Assembly: GCA_002841885.1 (NCBI GenBank)
Contig: PHBE01000008.1
Span: 84,685 to 148,684 of the forward strand
Length of the DNA: 64,000 nt
Reading direction: 5' to 3'
DNA from: Deltaproteobacteria bacterium HGW-Deltaproteobacteria-18
Lineage (GTDB): Bacteria > Desulfobacterota > Desulfovibrionia > Desulfovibrionales > Desulfomicrobiaceae
In this document: in pieces, positions 54,300 to 62,828 of the stretch
Layout: each line of letters starts with the position of its first letter
Numbering within the stretch: the first letter of the stretch is position 1
The notes under the pieces: model-generated
The model's input: only the letters and a program-made list of their open reading frames with translations
What the model was told of the DNA's origin: nothing
The model's database searches: none
Translations under genes and position numbers: made by a program

Positions 54300-57200
54300 A
54301 TGCCGGGCAGTATGGACAAAATGGACGATTTTCCCGTTTTTCCGGACGGGGTACATGCCACTCAACATGTCCATGAACCCTTGCTGCCGTCAGGCTCAGG
54401 AATACTTGTGAAACTTCTTCCCAGACGCGAAGCCCTGAAGCATTGCCGACTGTTCGACGAGTCCGCCAGTCGAGTGCTCCTGGTTGAAGCCAGGGCGGGA
54501 CAGGGCAAGACGGTGCTTGTTTCGCAGTACGAGGCCGACGGCGAACGACCCTTTTTCTGGGTGAGCTGCCAGGACCGCCATCGCGACCCATCGGTCCTGT
54601 ACGCCGAAGTGCTCGGCGTCATCGGCGAGGGGCTCCCGCGAGAGCGCCTCGAAGAGCTGCGTGGCCTGCTGCGGTCGCAGATGCTTCCTGCGGAGGTGCC
54701 GGAAAAGGCGGCCGTGTTCCTGGCCGATGAGCTCAATGCCCGCCCGGGGCTCGTCCTCGTCTTCGACGACGCCCACGAGTTCGGGGAATCCCTGTCATGC
54801 CTGCTGCTGCAGCGCCTCGCGGCGGCAACCTGCGACCATGTCCGCTTCGTCCTGGTGTCCCGCTACCCGGTCCTGCACGGGGGGCGTCCCCTCTTCCCCC
54901 GCAAGGACTGCCTCGTCATCGACAATGAGCTTCTGGCCTTCAACCGTGAGGAAATCGCCGCTCTCTACAATCGGCATTACGGAGTTCCGGTAGATGCCGC
55001 CATGGTCAACACCCTCCAGGAGGCTACTGAAGGGTGGGCGGCGGGTCTGAGCCTGTTGCGCGACGACCCGGCCGATCACGCGCGGTTGCAAAAACTTGGC
55101 GACGCCGATTCCCTGGAAGCATTTTTCGCCAGACAGCCCCGGCTCATCAGTTTTTCCGGTGAGGCAGGGGGGCGCTTCGCCATGCTCGGGCTCCTGCCGG
55201 TGATGCCGGCCGGATTGATTTCGCACCTGGTGGAAGCAGACCTCCTGGAAGTGCTGGATGAACTCGCCGACATCAATTTCTTCGTCCGTTCGGACTTGCG
55301 CCGGGGGGAGCGGCATTTCGAGTTCCACAACCTCTTCCAGGGGTTCTTGCGCAAACGGGCTGAAACGCTCGTTTCCGAAGCTCAAAGATCGAATTTTCTC
55401 AAGTCCGCCGCCGCTTGGCACCGCTCCAGAGGCGAGGACGAGATCGCGCTGCACTGCCTCGCCAGATCCAAGGACTGGGCCGCACTGGAGGAAGCTCTGG
55501 GCTCGTGCGGACTTGGACTGATGGCAGATAACAAGATCGGGACGGTTCTTGCCCTGGTCGGACATGTTCCTGATAGCCTTGTCCGCGAGAGTGGCACCAT
55601 TCTCCTCCTTGAGGGTTTGGCCCGCCTGGCCGGATGTGACGGGGAAGCGGCACCCTTGCTGGGCAAGGCCGCCAAGGCTGCGGCCCGGGACGGCAATGAC
55701 GTGTCGGAGCTGCTGTCGTTGTGCGGAATCCTCAACCATCACCTGATCATCGGCAGTCGTCTGGAAGAACTGCCCGTCATTTTGGCACGAGCTGCGGATC
55801 TTTTCAGTACGAGCGCCACGAAACTGCCCGTTCAGGCGGCGATTCAGTGTGCCTGCGCAATATCTTCCATGTTTTCTTATGTTTATGGGATGCTGGCCAG
55901 GGCACGTGAGTTCGCGACTGCAGCCACGGCGCTGCACGCCGGGTCCGGGTCCAACCGCAAATGTTATCCCGCTTTCATGGCCAACGTCTTTGTTGACTGC
56001 GTCGCTGGCTGCATGCTTCATGTCCTGGACAGATTTGAAGATTTCTTTTTTGTCCGGAACGACACATCGTTTTCAGGGTATGACCGTTTCCAGCTCGAAA
56101 CCCTCCATCTGAATGTCGTCGAAATGGCTGGCCGTTTTGAAAGCTACCGGGCTGAAAAAGAGGAAATGCTCCTTCGGCACAGAGAGGTTCTCGAGAGTTC
56201 CTACATCAACGGATTTCTTGGCGTATGGGACATGGACGTGCTGATGGCCCGGGGAGCCTGTTTCGATGCCCTGGCCATGGCGGAAAAGCTGATCGCCGAC
56301 CCTCGTGCCGAAAACCAGCCGCATCTTTTGAGCCAGTTCCTGCACTACAAGGCGCTTGCCATGGCTCATTGCGGCCAAACGGATGGGCTGATGGACATTG
56401 TCCGCAAATCCCTGCGCATGCGTGCCCGGGTCCCCAAACGCTATTTCCTTGCTCTGAACAGAATCCTGCTGGGGGCAGCCCTGACCATGACGCCTTTGCG
56501 CAGGACAGGGGAGCGGATGCTTCGACGGGGCCTGGCGCTCACCCTGGAAATGGGCGAACACTACAACCGTGCCGGCGCGTATTTCTACTTGGCCGCACAC
56601 TGTCTGCGTCAGGGCAGGGCGGCCGATGCGCTGGAAGAAACCGGGCGTTGCCTGGAGACCATGCGCGCCTCCGGCAACGTGCATTTCTTTGGCCTTAGCG
56701 GCAGCATCCTGCCCGAAATCCTGGGGACGGCCATGCGTGGCAGGTTCGATTCGGGTTTTGTCCAAAAACTGGCCCGGACGCACCTGGACGCGGACATATT
56801 ACCCGACGGAAGTATGATGTCGCTGCTCTTCATCGACGACATCGCCGGGCTGCATCTTCGTTGCGGCGGAGACGAGCTTTCCGGTGACAGCATCGGGCCG
56901 CGATCTCGGGAACTCCTGGCGCTGCTCGCGGCGCGCCCGAGGCACGTCATGCCGGTGGAGGAGATCGCCCAGACCCTCTGGCCCGACAGCTCCATGGAAA
57001 AATCCCGGATCACCTTCGACACGGCCCTGTCGCGCTTGCGCGCGGCCATCACGGGGGCCTTCGGGCAGGATCGCGGGAAGGCGTACCTGTTGACGAAGAA
57101 CGGCATGCTCGCGCTCTGCCATTGCCGCGTCGCCTCAGTGGTTGCCATGGGCCACGCCGGGGAAGGCCTGGACCTGGCCCGGCAGGGCAAACCCTGGCAG

Positions 57201-57554
57201 GCTTGCGGCTTCTTCGATGCGATGTCCGGGCTTTTCCCTCCCGACGCCGGGAGCCCAGGCCTTGAGCCTTTCCCCCTGCATGGCCGCGAAAAGATCCTGG
57301 AGGCGTTCCGCGTCTGGGCGGACCTGCAGTCGCGCTGCGGAAACACCGTCAAGGCCCTGGAAATCGTCAATTCCGGCCTGGCCCTGGCTCCGGCAAGCGA
57401 GGCCTTTCAACGCCGGCGCTACAATCTTTTAACAGGAATGAAACGACCTCAAGAGGCCTTCGATGGCCTGCGGCGCTATCGAAGCCTGCTTGAGGAAGAA
57501 GGCTATTTCGGCGAAGAAATTTCAGACATCATAGATAAGATTTTCACAGCTTGA
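54300..57554 (+). CDS. Large ATPase-TPR-winged helix-BTAD regulator
   Basis: A 1084-residue transcriptional regulator. Start chosen at 54300, where GGTGGGAT lies upstream; the frame is open for another 154 codons upstream but that DNA is AT-rich and overlaps the divergent kinase start. Order: STAND-type ATPase with Walker A EARAGQGKT near 63-71 and Walker B LVLVFDD near 162, as in MalT/LuxR-like proteins; a helical TPR-like middle (about 380-850); then an OmpR/SARP-like winged helix (about 870-950, PVEEIAQTLWPDSS) and a BTAD-like C-terminus (about 960-1080). The DNA-binding part is at the end, opposite to AfsR-type regulators. Inducer unknown; the neighbouring hybrid kinase is a candidate partner. 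Confidence 0.85.
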   Translation: MPGSMDKMDDFPVFPDGVHATQHVHEPLLPSGSGILVKLLPRREALKHCRLFDESASRVLLVEARAGQGKTVLVSQYEADGERPFFWVSCQDRHRDPSVLYAEVLGVIGEGLPRERLEELRGLLRSQMLPAEVPEKAAVFLADELNARPGLVLVFDDAHEFGESLSCLLLQRLAAATCDHVRFVLVSRYPVLHGGRPLFPRKDCLVIDNELLAFNREEIAALYNRHYGVPVDAAMVNTLQEATEGWAAGLSLLRDDPADHARLQKLGDADSLEAFFARQPRLISFSGEAGGRFAMLGLLPVMPAGLISHLVEADLLEVLDELADINFFVRSDLRRGERHFEFHNLFQGFLRKRAETLVSEAQRSNFLKSAAAWHRSRGEDEIALHCLARSKDWAALEEALGSCGLGLMADNKIGTVLALVGHVPDSLVRESGTILLLEGLARLAGCDGEAAPLLGKAAKAAARDGNDVSELLSLCGILNHHLIIGSRLEELPVILARAADLFSTSATKLPVQAAIQCACAISSMFSYVYGMLARAREFATAATALHAGSGSNRKCYPAFMANVFVDCVAGCMLHVLDRFEDFFFVRNDTSFSGYDRFQLETLHLNVVEMAGRFESYRAEKEEMLLRHREVLESSYINGFLGVWDMDVLMARGACFDALAMAEKLIADPRAENQPHLLSQFLHYKALAMAHCGQTDGLMDIVRKSLRMRARVPKRYFLALNRILLGAALTMTPLRRTGERMLRRGLALTLEMGEHYNRAGAYFYLAAHCLRQGRAADALEETGRCLETMRASGNVHFFGLSGSILPEILGTAMRGRFDSGFVQKLARTHLDADILPDGSMMSLLFIDDIAGLHLRCGGDELSGDSIGPRSRELLALLAARPRHVMPVEEIAQTLWPDSSMEKSRITFDTALSRLRAAITGAFGQDRGKAYLLTKNGMLALCHCRVASVVAMGHAGEGLDLARQGKPWQACGFFDAMSGLFPPDAGSPGLEPFPLHGREKILEAFRVWADLQSRCGNTVKALEIVNSGLALAPASEAFQRRRYNLLTGMKRPQEAFDGLRRYRSLLEEEGYFGEEISDIIDKIFTA

Positions 57555-57728
57555 ATTTCGTTCCCTGAACATTCTGCGCAACGCGTCTATTTACTGTAGC
57601 GATCCTTGTTCTCGTCATTGAAATTCACGCTCGCACTCCGTTCAAGCCCTTTGCCCATCTTCCCGATCCTGATTTTCATGTCAGATTCAAACAGGTAAGA
57701 AATCCGTAAGAGCCGTAGGATATGAAAC

Positions 57729-57772
57729 CCGGACTGCTCCGCATGGCGAATGCGACATGCGGAGCAGTCCGG
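57729..57772. repeat. 17-bp perfect stem hairpin upstream of a membrane protein
   Basis: Arms CCGGACTGCTCCGCATG and CATGCGGAGCAGTCCGG are exact complements with a ten-base loop (GCGAATGCGA). No T-run follows, so it is not a standard terminator, though it could end the regulator transcript 175 bases upstream. It lies 58 bases before the ATG of the next gene and would form a very stable structure in that leader RNA. Confidence 0.8.
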
Positions 57773-57830
57773 TGATTCCTGATCGCGTGCCGTCATTGAC
57801 GCACGGATTCCGGGTGTAGTTCGGGCCGAA

Positions 57831-58298
57831 ATGAAAAACTTCAAGTTCGAGGGTCTGGCTGTGGAAATCTGGATTATCGTTGCAGTTGGTGCTGCAATCG
57901 TTTTGGCAGGTTTGCGTTATCTGTTGCTTTTGCGAGAGCGTGAGCATGGGGAAGAGGAAGCCACGACGGAGCAGATCGACATTGCGATCGCATTCTACAA
58001 GAGGGAATTGCTGAACACCTTGGAGATCTTCTCCGGCGAAGCAAAGAACGAAGACCCGCAATTGTTTCTGAGCGAGATACCTAGGGCCGTTCAGATCCTC
58101 GTGCACATCGAGACACTTTATCGCCGAAAAGGAGTGTTTTTCGATGCACGAGGGATTCACACGTTGTTTTGCGAGGTAGAGGATATCGCTTCCAACAATA
58201 AGATTTGGGATGCCCCGGAAGCAAAAGGCGTGGACACGCCGCAACTTGCCGATGTCATGAGCAGGATTCGTAGTTTTGTGACCTGCACGATGCCCTGA
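57831..58298 (+). CDS. Unknown protein with one membrane helix
   Basis: A 155-residue protein with a single hydrophobic segment at about 13-33 (IWIIVAVGAAIVLAGLRYLL) followed by an acidic, helical cytoplasmic domain. No family recognised. The ribosome site is weak (GGGCCGAA). An overlapping minus-strand frame of 237 codons exists but has low-complexity, non-protein-like composition, so the plus frame is preferred. The 17-bp hairpin in its leader may control it. Convergent with the AraC gene. Confidence 0.5.
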   Translation: MKNFKFEGLAVEIWIIVAVGAAIVLAGLRYLLLLREREHGEEEATTEQIDIAIAFYKRELLNTLEIFSGEAKNEDPQLFLSEIPRAVQILVHIETLYRRKGVFFDARGIHTLFCEVEDIASNNKIWDAPEAKGVDTPQLADVMSRIRSFVTCTMP

Positions 58299-58412
58299 TG
58301 GCGGCTTTGCAAGGCAGGGCTGGAAAAGTGTTCCAACATGACGGAAGAAAATAAAAAAAAAATTCCCACTGCGCCTCGATCTTTCACTCGCACTTGGCAC
58401 TTGGCTAACTTG

Positions 58413-59033
58413 TCAGTTTTCAGAAATCCGCTGCAAATTTTTGATGTCCCGCAATGGTGGCGCCCCGAAAAGACGGCTGTACTCGCGGCTGAACTGGGAC
58501 GGGTTCTCGTAGCCGACCTGGAATGCCGCGCTGGTGGCGTCCTGATGTTCCGTCAGCATGAGCCGCCGGGCTTCGTGCAGGCGCATCCATTTCTGGTACT
58601 GCAGCGGGCTCATGGCCGTCATGGTCCGGAAATGGTGGTGAAACGTGGATGTGCTCATGCCGGCGAATGATGCAAGTTCATCAACCTTGAGTGGCTTGCT
58701 GAAATTATATCTCAGCCAATCCAGCGTACGGGCGATCTGATGACTGTGACTGCCGGCCGTGGCGATCTGCCGCAAGCGCGGTCCCTGATCGCTCATCAGC
58801 ATGCGGTACAGGATTTCACGCTGTACGAGCGGTGCAAGGACCGGGATGTCGCTCGGCACATCGAACAGGTCGATGAGGCGCTCAAAGGCATTGAGCAGCG
58901 GCACGCTCAGCTTGCCGACGGCCATGCCCCGGCCTGCCTGCTGCACGCGGGAGAAGGGCAGGCTGCTGTCGACCATGTCCAATCCATCCTTCAGGTGGAC
59001 TTCTAGCCGTGCCCGGAAACGGAAGCCAGACAT
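58413..59033 (-). CDS. AraC-family regulator lacking its usual N-terminal part
   Basis: A 206-residue protein. Residues about 40-80 (GKLSVPLLNAFERLIDL, DIPVLAPLVQREILYRML) and the two C-terminal helix-turn-helices (LKVDELASFAGMSTSTFHHHF; FQVGYENPSQFSREYSRLFG) match the AraC subgroup with the AraC_N domain. Start at 59033 has GGAGG three bases upstream, closer than ideal. About 95 N-terminal residues of the family, the ligand-binding cupin, are missing; the upstream 290 bases encode nothing like them in the frames I checked, so the gene is truncated or naturally short. Divergent from the aldo/keto reductase, a likely target. Confidence 0.65.
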   Translation of the reverse strand: MSGFRFRARLEVHLKDGLDMVDSSLPFSRVQQAGRGMAVGKLSVPLLNAFERLIDLFDVPSDIPVLAPLVQREILYRMLMSDQGPRLRQIATAGSHSHQIARTLDWLRYNFSKPLKVDELASFAGMSTSTFHHHFRTMTAMSPLQYQKWMRLHEARRLMLTEHQDATSAAFQVGYENPSQFSREYSRLFGAPPLRDIKNLQRISEN

Positions 59034-59325
59034 GATCCTCCGGAATTCTTGCCCGATTCTCCGGGAGGCCGTTTCAGGAGAAAAAACGTCCTTGGGGATG
59101 AAGAGATCATGTTTCCAACAGACGAACTGGAGAATCGGACAATAAATCAAGAGGATTGTGTCTTCATTTCGCACGACGTGGGGACTAGGTCTTTGGCCTG
59201 CACGGTTGAACAGTTGCGGCCGGGCGGTTGCAAGGTTACCAGCCGAGCCGGGTACAGGGGCAATCACGGTACCGGGACGGCCCTGATACAAAGGGCGAAT
59301 CAAATTCAAATGCGAGGAGCGTGTG

Positions 59326-60531
59326 ATGCTGTACAGAAAAATGCCGAAAAACGGCGATGAGCTATCCATCCTGGGCTTTGGGTGCATGCGCCTGCCCATG
59401 GTTGACGGGAAGATCGACGAGGCGCGAGCCATCGCCCAGATTCGTGGCGCCATCGACAACGGGGTGAATTACGTGGACACGGCCTGGCCCTACCTTGGAG
59501 GGCAGAGCGAGCCGCTGCTTGGCAAGGCCCTGCAGGACGGATATCGTGAGCGGGTCCAGGTCGCCACCAAGCTGCCGACCTGGCTGGTCAGCAGCCGCGA
59601 GGACATGGACCGCTATCTGAACGCCCAACTGGAACGGTTGGGGACGGACCATATCGACTATTACCTGGTCCACGCCCTGGATGGGACTTCATGGGACGGC
59701 ATTGAGCCTCTCGGCATCCGTGAATTCCTTGATCAGGCCAAAAAGGACGGGCGCATCGTCAACGCCGGTTTTTCCTTTCACGGGCTGCCCGAGGATTTCA
59801 ACCGCATCGTCGATGCCTATCCCTGGGTGTTCTGCCAGATCCAATACAACTTCATGGACCAGGAATTTCAAGCCGGAACGCAAGGTCTGAAATATGCCGC
59901 GTCCAAGGATATCGGCGTGATCATCATGGAGCCCCTGCGCGGGGGCAACTTGGCCCTGCCAACCCCGCCTCCGGCCGTGGCCGAAATCTGGGGCGAAGCC
60001 AGCATCAGGCGTTCTCCGGTGGAATGGGCCCTGCGCTGGGTCTGGAATCATCCGGAGGTCACGGTGGTCCTGTCGGGCATGAACGAAGAGGCCCATGTGG
60101 AGCAAAACCTGGCCATCGCCAGCCAGGCTCATGCCGCTTCCCTGACCGGGGAGGAGCTGGATTTGGTCGATCGGGTGCGGATCACGTATCAGGAACTGAT
60201 GCAGGTCGGATGCACGGGTTGCGCCTACTGCATGCCCTGCCCAATGGGTGTCCAAATTCCCAAGTGTTTCGACTTCTTCAACAAGATGCACATGTTCGGG
60301 AACGCGGAGGAGGCGAAATACCTCTACATCGCCTTTGCGGGCGGCGTGACCAGCAAAGCCGAGCCCGGATTCGCCTCGCAATGCGTGGCTTGCGGTGAAT
60401 GTCGGGAAAAATGCCCACAGCAAATCGCTATTCCGGAAGTTCTGGAACGGGTCGCCGCCGAGATGGAAGGCCCTGACTTTCAGACGCGGGTGGACGCGAT
60501 CAGGAACCACTTCAAGACCAAACTCAAGTAG
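59326..60531 (+). CDS. Aldo/keto reductase with C-terminal [4Fe-4S] domain
   Basis: A 401-residue protein. An AKR TIM barrel (about 1-285; VDTAWPYLGGQSE near 45 holds the catalytic Asp and Tyr) is fused to a ferredoxin-like tail with CTGCAYCMPCP near 305 and CVACGECREKCP near 358. The ATG at 59326 is preferred to a GTG one codon earlier; AGGAG lies upstream. Such fusions are common in anaerobes and may use ferredoxin electrons, though the reaction is not known. Upstream of larC by 132 bases, with a 9-bp GGCCGGGAC hairpin (60537-60574) between them. Confidence 0.85.
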   Translation: MLYRKMPKNGDELSILGFGCMRLPMVDGKIDEARAIAQIRGAIDNGVNYVDTAWPYLGGQSEPLLGKALQDGYRERVQVATKLPTWLVSSREDMDRYLNAQLERLGTDHIDYYLVHALDGTSWDGIEPLGIREFLDQAKKDGRIVNAGFSFHGLPEDFNRIVDAYPWVFCQIQYNFMDQEFQAGTQGLKYAASKDIGVIIMEPLRGGNLALPTPPPAVAEIWGEASIRRSPVEWALRWVWNHPEVTVVLSGMNEEAHVEQNLAIASQAHAASLTGEELDLVDRVRITYQELMQVGCTGCAYCMPCPMGVQIPKCFDFFNKMHMFGNAEEAKYLYIAFAGGVTSKAEPGFASQCVACGECREKCPQQIAIPEVLERVAAEMEGPDFQTRVDAIRNHFKTKLK

Positions 60532-60536
60532 CCCTT

Positions 60537-60574
60537 GGCCGGGACGACGTGCCCTCGGACGCGTTGTCCCGGCC
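60537..60574 (+). other. GC-rich hairpin between aldo/keto reductase and larC
   Basis: Arms GGCCGGGAC (60537-60545) and GTCCCGGCC (60566-60574) form a 9-bp perfect stem with a 20-base loop, five bases after the reductase stop. Without a T-run it might reduce read-through into larC or shield the mRNA end. Confidence 0.5.
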
Positions 60575-60663
60575 GGGATCAATTTCAAGCACGAACAACC
60601 TTCTCACCGCGGTCGTGACACGGTCACGGAAACCCAAAACAGGCGCGAAGAGCGCATCAATCA

Positions 60664-62001
60664 ATGAACATACTCTATTACGACTGTTTCGCCGGCGCGA
60701 GCGGTGACATGAACCTGGCCGCCATGATCGATCTGGGCGTGGAACCCGAATATCTGCGCTCCGAACTCTCCAAGCTCGGGCTGGAGCATGAGTTTGAGTT
60801 GGTCGTTACCGCAGACTCCCGCCACGGCATCCACGGCACGCGGGTGGACGTGGTCCTGAAGAACGGCGGCGACGAGCACCGGCATGACGACCATATCCAC
60901 GGCAATACGCCCCACGCCGGCCATCATCATGGGCACGACAAAGACAATCACGGGCATCACCATGGTGACGCCAGTCATGAGTGCGGACATGATCACGGCA
61001 ATGCGCATAAAAATGGTAATCCGCACGGTGAGCATCGCAATCTTGCGAACATCGAGGCCATTATCCGGGGAAGTTCCCTGGACGCGGAGGTCAAGGAGAC
61101 GAGCTTGGCCATTTTTCGCCGGGTGGCCGAAGCCGAGGCCAAGGTCCATGGGAAGGCGATCGAGGAAGTCCATTTCCACGAGGTGGGCGCCACCGACTCC
61201 ATCGTGGACATCGTCGGCGCGGCCATCTGCTTCCATCGTCTCGATGTGGACGCGGTCTGGGCCTCGTCGGTGGAGCTGGGCGGCGGTTTCGTGCGTTGCG
61301 CCCACGGTATGATCCCTGTCCCGGCACCGGCCACGGTGGAAATTCTGCATGGTGTGCCGACCACGCGCGGGTCCGTGCGTCAGGAGACGACCACCCCGAC
61401 GGGCGCGGCCATTCTCGCGGCCCTGGTGGACAGGTTCACGGACTCGCCGCGTATGGTCACGGACAGGACCGCTTATGGCATCGGGCACCGGCATTCGGAC
61501 ATCCCCAACGTGCTGCGGGTTCACCTGGCCCGTGTCGAGGACGGTCCGGAAGCCTGGACACGTCAAGACGCCTGCCTGCTGCAGTGCAACATCGACGACA
61601 TGACGGGCGAAATGCTCGGCGTGGTCATGGAAGATCTCATGGCCGCAGGCGCCATGGACGTCCATTTCACGCCGATCCAGATGAAGAAGAACCGTCCGGC
61701 CACATGCCTGTCGCTCCTGTGCGCGAAAAAGGATGAGGCCCGCTTCACGAACCTCGTATTCAGCCAGACCACGACGCTGGGGGTCAAGAGTCTCCCGGTC
61801 AGCAAATCTGTGCTCGAAATCGCCTTCGAGAAGGTCGAAACGCCCCTTGGTCCGGTGACTTTCAAGCACGCCCTGCTGGGCGGCAAGATCGTCCGCTCCA
61901 AGCCGGAACTGGAGGACTGCCGCAGGCTGTCCGTTCGGCACGGCATTCCCCTGATCGAAGTATGCGCGCGTATCGTCTGGGACCGGGGCGAAAGCCGATG
62001 A
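60664..62001 (+). CDS. larC: Nickel-pincer cofactor biosynthesis protein LarC, unsplit
   Basis: A 445-residue LarC (DUF111 family) that inserts nickel into the pyridinium-dithiocarboxylate precursor. The N-terminus MNILYYDCFAGASGDMNLAAM is typical. A His/Asp-rich segment at about 72-126 (HHHGHDKDNHGHHHGD) probably binds Ni2+. The C-terminal half contains CNIDDMTGE near 304 and MKKNRPA near 340. In Lactobacillus plantarum the protein arises from a ribosomal frameshift joining larC1 and larC2; here one continuous frame encodes both. Its stop overlaps larE by four bases. Confidence 0.93.
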   Translation: MNILYYDCFAGASGDMNLAAMIDLGVEPEYLRSELSKLGLEHEFELVVTADSRHGIHGTRVDVVLKNGGDEHRHDDHIHGNTPHAGHHHGHDKDNHGHHHGDASHECGHDHGNAHKNGNPHGEHRNLANIEAIIRGSSLDAEVKETSLAIFRRVAEAEAKVHGKAIEEVHFHEVGATDSIVDIVGAAICFHRLDVDAVWASSVELGGGFVRCAHGMIPVPAPATVEILHGVPTTRGSVRQETTTPTGAAILAALVDRFTDSPRMVTDRTAYGIGHRHSDIPNVLRVHLARVEDGPEAWTRQDACLLQCNIDDMTGEMLGVVMEDLMAAGAMDVHFTPIQMKKNRPATCLSLLCAKKDEARFTNLVFSQTTTLGVKSLPVSKSVLEIAFEKVETPLGPVTFKHALLGGKIVRSKPELEDCRRLSVRHGIPLIEVCARIVWDRGESR

Positions 62002-62810
62002 CCGGCCATATCGACGTTTACGAGCGCTTGCTGGCGGAGATACGGCCGCTTGGATCGGCCGTGGTGGCCTTTTCCGGGGGCGTGGACAGCACGCTGCTGC
62101 TCGATGCCTGCTTGCAGTCTTTGGGGCCGACTCGGGTGTTGGCCGCGACCCTGGCCACGCCCTATGTGCCGCAAAGCGAGATTCGTGACGCCAAGCGCCT
62201 GGCGGTCGCTCTCGGGGCACGGCATGAAGTGATCGATGTCCCGTTTCCCGACGAGCTGCGAAGCAATCCGCTGGAGCGTTGCTATGTGTGCAAACGTCGT
62301 CTGCTGGAGCGGCTTCAGGCTCTGGGGGCCGATCAAGGCTTCGTGCACATCATCGAGGGCAGCAATGCCGATGACCTGGGCGATCATCGCCCGGGCATGA
62401 GGGCAGTGAGCGAATTGGGCGTCCGCAGTCCGTTGCTGCTGGCAGGCTTGGACAAGGCCGCCGTGCGAGAACTGTCCCGTCTGCGCGGCCTGGACACATG
62501 GGACAAGCCGGCCCAGGCCTGTTTGCTGACACGTTTCCCCCACGGAACGGATATCTCGATGTCCCGTCTGCGACGTCTCGAAGCTGCCGAGGCCTTGCTG
62601 CACGACCTGGGCTTCTCCGATGTGCGGGTGCGTGACCATGGCGATCTGGCCCGAATCGAGGTGCCTGCCGGGAGCGTCCAGGATCTGGTTCGGGTCGGAG
62701 TGGAGCAGGGAGTTGCGGCCGGACTGCGGGAGTTGGGGTATACGCATGTGACGGTTGATCTGGCGGGTTACCGCCGGGGAAGTTTCAACGCTTCCGAAGC
62801 GCACTCATAA
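61998..62810 (+). CDS. larE: Pincer cofactor sulfur transferase LarE
   Basis: A 270-residue PP-loop ATPase that adenylates and thiolates the LarB product. Start at 61998 overlaps the larC stop as ATGA, and the longer frame adds only 12 residues. The PP-loop SGGVDST is at 26-32. The segment PAQACLLTRFP holds Cys175, matching the sacrificial sulfur-donor cysteine of L. plantarum LarE (Cys176), so this is probably the single-turnover type rather than the three-cysteine cluster-bearing type. 18 bases before larB. Confidence 0.92.
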   Translation: MTGHIDVYERLLAEIRPLGSAVVAFSGGVDSTLLLDACLQSLGPTRVLAATLATPYVPQSEIRDAKRLAVALGARHEVIDVPFPDELRSNPLERCYVCKRRLLERLQALGADQGFVHIIEGSNADDLGDHRPGMRAVSELGVRSPLLLAGLDKAAVRELSRLRGLDTWDKPAQACLLTRFPHGTDISMSRLRRLEAAEALLHDLGFSDVRVRDHGDLARIEVPAGSVQDLVRVGVEQGVAAGLRELGYTHVTVDLAGYRRGSFNASEAHS

Positions 62811-62828
62811 TAAGACTGGGATGGTAGA

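Noticed and set aside
57687..58400. 237-codon minus frame over the small membrane protein
   Set aside because: Composition looks antisense; the plus frame has a proper membrane helix and an acidic domain.
59034..59459. N-terminal extension of the AraC regulator in the open frame
   Set aside because: The extra 142 residues lack AraC_N features, run across the reductase start and have no ribosome site.
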